From Flavobacteriales bacterium (GTDB taxonomy: Bacteria; Bacteroidota; Bacteroidia; Flavobacteriales_F; PHOS-HE28): 64,000 nucleotides of DNA. The notes below the pieces were generated by a model, which had not been told where the DNA came from, did not search any database, and was given only the letters and a program-made list of their open reading frames with translations. Shown in pieces: positions 9,532-16,483 of the stretch (the stretch's first letter is position 1; every line of letters begins with the position of its first letter). The stretch is from the NCBI GenBank assembly GCA_016710965.1, contig JADJTW010000010.1, forward strand, positions 5,636-69,635. The letters run 5' to 3'. Position numbers and translations under genes: made by a program.

Positions 9532-10668
9532 TCACCGCAGCAGCTTGACGATCTGCTCGGCATTCCGTCGGTTGCTGAAACGTTCCTCCAGTACCCGTGC
9601 CCGCTCCTCAAGCGCCTGTCCATTCGCTGGTCGCGCCATGCACGCCAGGATGCTGTTGCGCATGCTCTCGGCATCGTCATGAACGTGGCATAGCTCGACC
9701 AGCCCCGTGCCTTCCACCATGGGCGTGTTGCACACCACATGGCGGCCGGTGAAGAGGCAGAGCAACAGCTTCAGCTTGATGCCCGTAGCCTGGAACGTAG
9801 GCAGCACGTTCACCTGCGCGCCGCGCACCAGCGCATGGATCTCCCCGGTGCTGATGTCCTCCCGCAATTCAACGTTCGGCGCCCGTGCGATCGCACGCTT
9901 CAGTTCGCTGCTCGCATCGCTGCCGGCGATCACGAGCTTCACAGGCAGGTCCTTGAACACGTTGCGCACCAGATGGAGCGCAGCCTGATCGTTCTCGGCC
10001 ACGCCCAGCGCACCGTGATAGAAGGCGAAGTCGCCCAAGCCGTCAGGCACCTCCACCTTCTCGCTGGCGTGGAAGGCGGGGACATGCACCACGTTGCGGA
10101 AATGCGATCCGAAGTAAGCCTGGTCCTTGGGCGAAATGGCCAGCACGCGGTCGGCTTCGGCCAGAACGGGTTGGAAACGCTGGAGCTTGTGCGCCTCATT
10201 GATGAAGTAGCTGCGGCGGAACGTGCTCGTGGCGGCCTTGGCCAGGGCGGCGTAGTAGTCGTGCTCCACGTTGTGCGCACGCACTATGCGCGTGCGGCCG
10301 TGCAGCCGGGGGTCTCCGAGGTGGTAGCAGCAATGCAGCCCCTCGAAGAGGATGGGATGCTCGTCCCCGAGCAGGTTCTCCATGAGCGGCTCGCTGCGCC
10401 TGCTCACCACCACGTATGGCAAGGCGTTCAGCAGTTGCAATTTGCCGGTGCGTCGCGGGTAGTAATGCACGCTCTCGCAGAAGAGTTCCAGTTCCGGTGC
10501 CTTGCTGCGGCCATATTGGAAGCAATGCAAATGCACCTTCACGCCGATCTCGGCCAGCGCCTTCGCCTTGTAGTACACGTCGATGACGCCGCCATAGCTG
10601 GGTGGCGCAGGGACATCGAAACTGACGATATGCAGATGGTGCTCAGCCAATGCTCTGGAACAGCGCAC
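9532..10668 (-). CDS. Glycosyltransferase, GT4-like
   Basis: 378 residues. The N-terminal Rossmann half carries DVPAPPSYGGVIDVYYKAKAL, a donor-fold feature of GT-B enzymes, and HNVEHDYY. The C-terminal half has FYHGALGVAENDQAALHL, LVIAGSDAS and a GTGIKLKLL loop where the nucleotide sugar usually binds. It overlaps the preceding glycosyltransferase by 26 bases. The start chosen is a GTG preceded at 6 bases by AGGAGG, an unusually good ribosome binding site for this phylum; a TTG that overlaps the upstream stop is the alternative. Probable role: sugar transfer to a surface polysaccharide or lipid. Donor and acceptor are not known. Confidence 0.75.
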   Translation of the reverse strand: MRCSRALAEHHLHIVSFDVPAPPSYGGVIDVYYKAKALAEIGVKVHLHCFQYGRSKAPELELFCESVHYYPRRTGKLQLLNALPYVVVSRRSEPLMENLLGDEHPILFEGLHCCYHLGDPRLHGRTRIVRAHNVEHDYYAALAKAATSTFRRSYFINEAHKLQRFQPVLAEADRVLAISPKDQAYFGSHFRNVVHVPAFHASEKVEVPDGLGDFAFYHGALGVAENDQAALHLVRNVFKDLPVKLVIAGSDASSELKRAIARAPNVELREDISTGEIHALVRGAQVNVLPTFQATGIKLKLLLCLFTGRHVVCNTPMVEGTGLVELCHVHDDAESMRNSILACMARPANGQALEERARVLEERFSNRRNAEQIVKLLR

Positions 10669-11752
10669 GCAGCGCCTCCTTTTCGCGCTCCCCGTCCAAT
10701 GAAGAGGCGGCGAAAATAGCCTTTTGACGAAGGGCGTCGCGGCGTCCCTGATCGGCCATCAGGGCACGCACTTCGGCCACGATGAGCGCCGGCTCGGGAC
10801 GCGGGATGATGATGCCCGCACCGTAACGGCGAACGATGCCAGCCACCTCGGGCAGGTCTGTGACCAAAGTCGGAATATGCGCGCGGAAATAGTCGAAGAG
10901 CTTGTTGGGCAGGCTGTAGCGGTAGTTGAGGTTGGTGTCCTTGTCCAGCGAAAGTCCCAGGTCGGCGTTGCGCGTGTACTGCATCATGCGCTCGTAGGGC
11001 ATGCGGGGCAGCAGGCGCACGCGATCCTGCAGGCCGTTCTCCTTCACCATGCGTTCCAGCACCGGCCACGCATCGCCACCGCCGATCAGCAGAAGAAGCG
11101 CACCGGACAGTTCCTTCGTCGCCAACACCGCCTCTTCGGCTCCACGCTGTACATTGATGCCGCTGCCTTGCAGGACGAGGATGAAACGGTCCACCGGCAG
11201 GCCCAGGTCCTTGCGGGACGGCAGCGGACCCAATTCACGTGGCATGGGAATGTTGCGGACCACCGTCACTTCGTTGCCGTAACGCGTGGTGTACTCGCGG
11301 GCGATGCTCTCGTTCACGGTGATCACGTGCTTCAGCTTGGGGAAGATCCAACGTTCGATCGCCAGCCATACGCGGCGCGCGAACCGGTCTTGCAGCTCGG
11401 GCACTTCCGTGAAGAACTCGTGGCTGTCGTACACCAGCTTCCTTCCACGCAAGCGGGCGACGAGGTGGTTCGCAAGCAGTGTATCGAGGTCGTTCGCGAT
11501 GAGCAGATCCGCCTTGCTGAAGAGCAACAACCAGAACAGCCGGAGGTTGTACTCGGCGTAGAAGAGCGCTCCCGTGCGGAACAGCAAAGCCATGCGCTTC
11601 GTGGCGTAAGGCCGGTGCAGCGGAAGGCTTCCTGGGAGCTTCCTGCCCACCAGCAGCACCTCGTAGCCCGATTCGCACAGCACGATGCACGTCCGATGCA
11701 CGCGGTTATCAGTGCTCAGGTCGTTGGTTACGCTGACGATCGCTTGCGGCAT
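10643..11752 (-). CDS. Glycosyltransferase family 4-like protein
   Basis: 369 residues from the internal ATG at 11752 (PQAIVSVTNDL), which fits the usual short start of the family; an upstream ATG at 11809 would add an unrelated cysteine-rich stretch. GT-B features: ANDLDTLLANH, YDSHEFFTE, ITVNESIAREY, and in the C-terminal half VLQGSGINVQRG and the donor-site block SLPNKLFDYFRAHIPTLVTDLPEV. The EF-x7-E-like donor block is partly replaced by the DLPEVAGIV segment. It is the first gene of a two-gene unit with the overlapping second transferase, suggesting successive sugar additions. A minus-strand TTCCTTTG 28 bases upstream is a weak promoter candidate. Confidence 0.8.
   Translation of the reverse strand: MPQAIVSVTNDLSTDNRVHRTCIVLCESGYEVLLVGRKLPGSLPLHRPYATKRMALLFRTGALFYAEYNLRLFWLLLFSKADLLIANDLDTLLANHLVARLRGRKLVYDSHEFFTEVPELQDRFARRVWLAIERWIFPKLKHVITVNESIAREYTTRYGNEVTVVRNIPMPRELGPLPSRKDLGLPVDRFILVLQGSGINVQRGAEEAVLATKELSGALLLLIGGGDAWPVLERMVKENGLQDRVRLLPRMPYERMMQYTRNADLGLSLDKDTNLNYRYSLPNKLFDYFRAHIPTLVTDLPEVAGIVRRYGAGIIIPRPEPALIVAEVRALMADQGRRDALRQKAIFAASSLDGEREKEALRALFQSIG
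10675..10680 (-). promoter_or_regulatory. Shine-Dalgarno sequence deciding a GTG start
   Basis: AGGAGG on the minus strand, 6 bases before the GTG at 10668. It lies inside the coding end of the preceding gene, where it encodes two glutamates. Confidence 0.5.
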
Positions 11753-11825
11753 ACTACTTATCCTGCGCAAACAGGAGCGGCAAAGGAACGGCCCGGCTGC
11801 CATGCGCATTGCGCGCCATTCGATG

Positions 11826-12620
11826 TCAACCCTTTTCCAGCATCGCCCCCTCCTTCCCCACCGTGGCCATCACCGCTCCGATGCTTGCCATGACCGGCGC
11901 GAACATGAGGCCCACCAGCGGGATCTTCATGAGCAGGTTGAAGAGCATGCCGTTGGCGATGACCGCGCCGCGCTGGCTGTTCACCGCGCGCACGCTTTCG
12001 CCGATGCGCATGCGCCTGCGCTCGTACACATAATCGAACATGCTGAATCCGTAGAAGTAGGAGGAGACGAGGAAGAGGATGACGAAGCTGAAGGGCGCCA
12101 CGATGGGCACGAAGAAGGTGAGCACCCAGATACCGATGCTGATCGCCAGTTCCAGTATCCCGTTGCGCAGGGCGATGAGCGCTCCGCGCAATGCATCCTT
12201 CATCAACTGCGCCAGACTGAATGGAAATCGCCTGCCGGTGAGTTCCTCTTCAGCACGCTCGCTGGCGTAGGCAAGCAGCGGGGATAGCAACACGAGCACG
12301 ATGTACTTGTTCGCCACAAACAGCAGATAGCCCACAGCGATGCGCAGCACCCAGGCCACGACCGACTCGCGCGCACCGTTCAGCCAGTTCTTCAGCTCGC
12401 TCCACCAGCCTGCGTCGTCCTGCTCCAAGGGGATCTCCAGGTAGCCAGCCACCCAGGCACCCGTGGCATCGGTTGCGGCCTCCAGCATGTGGAACATGCC
12501 GTAGGCGAGCAGCACCCACAGGACGATGGGCACCAGGAACATCCACCAAAGCCCGTGGCTGAAGGCGAAACCGCACGCCCGGAAGAAGCTGGAGAAGCCG
12601 CGGTTGAGATCGGAGGTCAT
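11826..12620 (-). CDS. EI24 domain-containing membrane protein (CysZ-like fold)
   Basis: 264 residues from the ATG at 12620, preferred over upstream ATGs because it starts the conserved N-terminal region (RGFSSFFRACGFAF) and has a GAACTTCG element 21 bases before it. Four or more membrane segments are visible: LVPIVLWVLLAYGM, VLRIAVGYLLFVANKYIVL, LAISIGIWVLTFFVPIVAPF and the C-terminal LMKIPLVGLMFAPVMAS. The layout matches the EI24/CysZ family, whose bacterial members include sulfate-uptake proteins. Sulfate transport is not shown here. Divergent from purB. Confidence 0.75.
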   Translation of the reverse strand: MTSDLNRGFSSFFRACGFAFSHGLWWMFLVPIVLWVLLAYGMFHMLEAATDATGAWVAGYLEIPLEQDDAGWWSELKNWLNGARESVVAWVLRIAVGYLLFVANKYIVLVLLSPLLAYASERAEEELTGRRFPFSLAQLMKDALRGALIALRNGILELAISIGIWVLTFFVPIVAPFSFVILFLVSSYFYGFSMFDYVYERRRMRIGESVRAVNSQRGAVIANGMLFNLLMKIPLVGLMFAPVMASIGAVMATVGKEGAMLEKG

Positions 12621-12742
12621 GCCCTTGGAAGGTGGAGCGGCGAAGTTCATCATCGGTGCGGACGCAGCATGGAAGATCGTCGCTTCGTGGCTCATGTGCA
12701 TCCTTGAAGCTCGGAGCGCCATCGCCCCGAACCGAAGCCCCC

Positions 12743-12750
12743 TACCTTCG
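12743..12750 (+). promoter_or_regulatory. Putative purB -7 element
   Basis: TACCTTCG ends 7 bases before the purB ATG at 12758. A transcript starting at the usual distance would have no or almost no leader. Confidence 0.55.
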
Positions 12751-12757
12751 CCGCCCC

Positions 12758-14125
12758 ATGGACCTGGACGCGCTTACCGCCATTTCCCCCATCGACGGAC
12801 GTTACCGTGACCGCACGCGAGGACTGGCACGCTGGTTCAGCGAACAGGCGCTCATGAGCTATCGCCTGCGGGTGGAGTTGGACTACTTCCTCTTCCTATG
12901 CGAAGTACCGCTGCCCGAGCTGGCCGGCACGCCGGTGAAGAAGGTGGAGGCCATCCGTCCGCGCGTCACGGACCTGAGCACCAGCGATGCGCAGAGGATC
13001 AAGGAGATCGAACAGGTGACCAACCATGATGTGAAGGCGGTGGAGTACTTCTTGAAGGAGCGGCTGGAGGAGGCCGGCCTGGACAGGCAGAAGGAATTCG
13101 TGCACTTCGCGCTCACGAGCCAGGACATCAACAACACGGCGCTGCCGTTGCTGATCAAGGACTTCTTGTTCGAGGCCTACGTACCTGCGATCATCGCCTT
13201 GCGCAACAAGCTGCACGGCTATGCGCTGGAGTGGTCGCAGGTGCCCATGCTCGCGCGCACGCATGGCCAGCCCGCCTCGCCAACCCGCTTGGGCAAGGAA
13301 CTTCAAGTCTTCGTGGAACGGATCGACCAACAGATGAAGCTGCTACGCGAAGTGCCCTTCACGGGCAAGTTCGGCGGAGCCACGGGCAACTTCAACGCGC
13401 ACCAGGCAGCCTACCCCGAGCTCGACTGGGTGCAACTGGCCGACCGCTTCCTGGACGAGAAGCTCGGCCTCAAGCGCCAGCAATTCACCACGCAGATCGA
13501 GCATTACGACAATATGGCCGCGCTCTTCGATGCACTGCGGCGCGTGAACACGGTGCTCATCGACCTGTGCCGCGACATGTGGCAGTACATCAGCATGGAC
13601 TACTTCCGCCAGCGCATCAAGCCCGGCGAGATCGGAAGCAGTGCCATGCCGCACAAGGTGAATCCCATCGATTTCGAGAACGCGGAAGGAAACCTCGGCG
13701 TGGCCAATGCCCTGTTCGCCTTCCTCAGCGAGAAGCTGCCCATCAGCCGTTTGCAACGCGACCTCACCGACAGCACCACCACGCGCAACATCGGCGTGCC
13801 CATGGCGCACACCATGCTCGCGCTCGACGCAGTTCGCAAAGGCCTGGGCAAGCTCCTGCTCAACGAAGGCGCCATACGCCGCGACCTGGACACGCAATGG
13901 GCCGTGATCGCCGAAGGCGTACAGACGATCCTGCGCCGGGCAGGCTTCCCGCAGCCCTACGAGCGCCTGAAGGAGCTGACGCGCGGCAAGGAGCGCATCA
14001 CCGAGCAGGACATGCGCGCCTTCGTCGATGGTCTCGATGTTTCCGAGGAGGTGAAGGCTCGTTTGCACAGCTTGTCGCCGCACAACTACACCGGCATCGA
14101 TCTGCTGGGGCGCGTGATGCCCTAG
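12758..14125 (+). CDS. purB: Adenylosuccinate lyase
   Basis: 455 residues from the ATG at 12758 (DLDALTAISPIDGRYRD), where the family usually begins. The enzyme cleaves SAICAR and adenylosuccinate, releasing fumarate, in purine synthesis. Seen in order: HDVKAVEYFLKE, FALTSQDINNTA, ARTHGQPASPTRLGKE with the catalytic histidine, and the signature GSSAMPHKVNPIDFENAEG with the catalytic serine. The longer form (about 455 residues) resembles the E. coli type. Its stop codon shares the palindrome CTAG with the stop of the convergent porin gene. Confidence 0.95.
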   Translation: MDLDALTAISPIDGRYRDRTRGLARWFSEQALMSYRLRVELDYFLFLCEVPLPELAGTPVKKVEAIRPRVTDLSTSDAQRIKEIEQVTNHDVKAVEYFLKERLEEAGLDRQKEFVHFALTSQDINNTALPLLIKDFLFEAYVPAIIALRNKLHGYALEWSQVPMLARTHGQPASPTRLGKELQVFVERIDQQMKLLREVPFTGKFGGATGNFNAHQAAYPELDWVQLADRFLDEKLGLKRQQFTTQIEHYDNMAALFDALRRVNTVLIDLCRDMWQYISMDYFRQRIKPGEIGSSAMPHKVNPIDFENAEGNLGVANALFAFLSEKLPISRLQRDLTDSTTTRNIGVPMAHTMLALDAVRKGLGKLLLNEGAIRRDLDTQWAVIAEGVQTILRRAGFPQPYERLKELTRGKERITEQDMRAFVDGLDVSEEVKARLHSLSPHNYTGIDLLGRVMP

Positions 14126-15321
14126 ATCCCGAACTCGACCTGGAACATCGTCGTCCAGTTGTTGCCAGCGTGATCGAAGTCCATCATGCCCTTGGTCCAG
14201 CGGTAGCCCGCATACCACTGCAATTTGATGCGATGGCCGTTGAGGTACTTGGTCGCCCCAAGCAAGGCCTCCTCGGTTCGTGATCGCAAGGCTGCAACAT
14301 CGCCCGCAGGATCCACCAACGTGTACCTGCCAGCGAACTCGTACTTGCTGCGGAGGCATTTGCTCAGTTGCACGTTAAGGCCCTGGCCGGTGGTGATGAA
14401 GCTGACGGCGCTATCTGCGTCGTAGGTGATGGGCTTCTCGCTCTGGCGATCGAAGTACTCTGCGCTGAAGGCCCAGCCACGCTGCTTGTACAGCAGATCG
14501 GCCATGAAGGTGGTCATATCGGTGGGTGTGAACAGCTCGCCACCGAGCTGGCCGCCGTTGCGCACCGCGCGGTCGTTGTAGGAATAGCCTCCTGCGATGG
14601 AGAGCTTCGGCTTGGGCTCGAACTCGAGGTCGCCTTCACTGTAGTCCCCTTTGTTCGCGAATGACCCGAGGGGCAACCACTCGATGCGGCCCGTGTAGGC
14701 CATGCCTTCGTTCTGCGGCAATGCCCCCCTGCCATCGCCGCTGCTCACCGCCCCTTTCAATTGCACCTGCTGGCCCCCCAGGGGGATGGTATGGTAGCCG
14801 AATACGCCGAAGTCCCGATCCAGCGTGAATGTGCTGTTGGCTATGGAGCGATCGGGGAATTGCAGGTTGCCACTGGAGACCACGCGCTGCCGGTTACCAG
14901 GCAATTTGCTCTGGCCGAAGCCGATGTAGGTATGCTTCGAGAAGTGATAGTACACCATGGCATCGCGGATCGGTTGCGCCACCACATCCTCCACCAGGTC
15001 TAGGTCCTGCCGGGAGAAATTCAATTGCAAGTAGTAGCGGATGCGGTCGTTGAGCACGAAGCCATCCATGCGTAAGCGCAGCCGGCGCACACGGGCTTCC
15101 ACGGCTTTCACGCTCAGGTCCTCACCGCTGACGGTGGTGAAGCCGATGCGGTTCTGCATCCGGAAACGCAGGTTCATGAGGAAGAGCGAGTCCCTGCTGA
15201 TCGTGACCCCGTCGTGGATCTCGACCAAGGCGCGTTCATCGCTCTCATTCTGCGCGCTCAACGCGCAAGGCACGGCCAGCAATAGCATGGCCAGCGCCCA
15301 CGGGTGGTGGGGTCGGTACAT
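14122..15321 (-). CDS. Porin, phosphate-selective OprO/OprP-like
   Basis: 399 residues with a signal peptide ending ALSAQ. The mature part has the typical OprP pattern: a short helix-forming N-terminus, then RRLRLRMDGFVLNDRIRYYLQL, DAMVYYHFSKHTYIGFGQSKLP and NRQRVVSSGNLQFPDRS, and ends in the strand MFQVEFGI with a hydrophobic C-terminus. These proteins are trimeric anion-selective channels in the outer membrane. Phosphate specificity cannot be confirmed because the lysine ladder was not aligned. Its stop overlaps that of purB by 4 bases. Confidence 0.8.
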   Translation of the reverse strand: MYRPHHPWALAMLLLAVPCALSAQNESDERALVEIHDGVTISRDSLFLMNLRFRMQNRIGFTTVSGEDLSVKAVEARVRRLRLRMDGFVLNDRIRYYLQLNFSRQDLDLVEDVVAQPIRDAMVYYHFSKHTYIGFGQSKLPGNRQRVVSSGNLQFPDRSIANSTFTLDRDFGVFGYHTIPLGGQQVQLKGAVSSGDGRGALPQNEGMAYTGRIEWLPLGSFANKGDYSEGDLEFEPKPKLSIAGGYSYNDRAVRNGGQLGGELFTPTDMTTFMADLLYKQRGWAFSAEYFDRQSEKPITYDADSAVSFITTGQGLNVQLSKCLRSKYEFAGRYTLVDPAGDVAALRSRTEEALLGATKYLNGHRIKLQWYAGYRWTKGMMDFDHAGNNWTTMFQVEFGI

Positions 15322-15361
15322 CGCGCCGCAAAAGACCCAGCGCCATGTTAACCCAATGTTC

Positions 15362-15850
15362 TCAGGTCGTTAATGTTCTCTGGAATGCGACAAGGTCGTT
15401 GGCGGGTATCTCCGCCAGCCCGAGCGAGCGCATCATGGTGATCAGCTGGCCGCGATGTTGCGTGCTATGATTGAAGCAATGCAGGAGCATTCGCCACACA
15501 AGGCTTCTTTGGGGATCGCCCTTCAGTGTCTTGAATTCGCGCGGCCCATCGAGGTCGGCTTCCGTGCAACCGTGGGTGAAAGCGTGCAGTTCGCGGCTCA
15601 CGCGCAGCAGGCCAGGCAGGTCCATCCTATCATCCGCCGGCCACGGCACGGGCTGGCCCATGAGGCGGCAGAGCCACGCATTCTCCGCATCGCGGATGTG
15701 CAACACCGTTTTCCGAAGCGAAGGGAAACTGCTGGCGACTGGAGCATCGAGGCTGGCATCGGTCTCCCGCGCGAGACGCTCTACGAATCGCGTATTGGCC
15801 CACAGATCATAGTCGGCGTACTCGCGCAATAGCGCTGTTGAGCTTGGCAT
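15362..15850 (-). CDS. DinB-family metal-binding protein
   Basis: 162 residues, four-helix DinB fold. Metal ligands are visible in HIRDAENAWL and in HCFNHSTQHRGQL, the classical third-helix histidine pair. Such proteins often act as thiol-dependent transferases or have no known role. A minus-strand TACCTTTC 28 bases upstream is its probable promoter. It is divergent from the next conserved hypothetical gene, with about 80 bases between. Confidence 0.8.
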   Translation of the reverse strand: MPSSTALLREYADYDLWANTRFVERLARETDASLDAPVASSFPSLRKTVLHIRDAENAWLCRLMGQPVPWPADDRMDLPGLLRVSRELHAFTHGCTEADLDGPREFKTLKGDPQRSLVWRMLLHCFNHSTQHRGQLITMMRSLGLAEIPANDLVAFQRTLTT

Positions 15851-15877
15851 GGGTGGATAACCTTGTTGAAATCCGAC

Positions 15878-15885
15878 GAAAGGTA
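15878..15885 (-). promoter_or_regulatory. Putative -7 element of the DinB-family gene
   Basis: Minus strand reads TACCTTTC, seven of eight bases of TAnnTTTG, in the 83-base divergent intergenic region. Confidence 0.4.
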
Positions 15886-15933
15886 GTCCCGGATCGATGG
15901 GCCGTATCCCCGGAACTTCGCCGGAACCATTTG

Positions 15934-16479
15934 ATGATGATCGCGACCCTCTTCGGAAAGAAGAAGATCACAGAGGACAAGCTGGCGAACGTGTTCGTGA
16001 ACACGGTGTTGGAGATGGGCTCCGAAGGTTTCGCTACCGTTGTTGCCGAAGTGAATGAAGCGCCGGAGTTCGAGGTGCAGCCCACGATCGACGAGCGGGA
16101 CGACCAGCGCTTCCTCATGATCGCACTGGCGGGCAATCTGATCGAAATGCAACGCACGCTGGGCCCCGGCCTGGACAAGCGCATGTTCTCGCTCTCCGTT
16201 TCGAAATTCGCACAAGCCATCGGGCATGGATGCACCGAGGTGGAAAGCGATGTGAAGGCGCTTCAGGCACGTATGGAGCGCATGAACCATCCCAGCAAGA
16301 ACACCGTGCTGGCCATGGCGCGTGCGCTCTTCACCGAGTACGAGCTGTACGAATACCAGGACAGCTACTTCAAGGCCATGCGGCAGCCGAACCCCATCGT
16401 GCTCAAGCGGGTCACTGGGCTGTTCAATTACTTCCTCTTCAACTGGAGCGAAGTGAGCGAGCAGTATAGGATCGGCTGA
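15934..16479 (+). CDS. Conserved hypothetical protein
   Basis: About 181 residues from the paired ATGs at 15934/15937; the frame is open back to 15838 but that would overlap the divergent DinB gene. The sequence begins MMIATLFGKKKITEDKL, then ANVFVNTVLEMG, is rich in helices and lacks signal or membrane segments. A GAACTTCG element lies 13 bases before the start. I recognise the general LFGKKKITE-type start from Bacteroidota proteins of unknown role but no named domain. It ends 4 bases before the convergent MFS-LhgO stop. Confidence 0.65.
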   Translation: MMIATLFGKKKITEDKLANVFVNTVLEMGSEGFATVVAEVNEAPEFEVQPTIDERDDQRFLMIALAGNLIEMQRTLGPGLDKRMFSLSVSKFAQAIGHGCTEVESDVKALQARMERMNHPSKNTVLAMARALFTEYELYEYQDSYFKAMRQPNPIVLKRVTGLFNYFLFNWSEVSEQYRIG

Positions 16480-16483
16480 GCGA

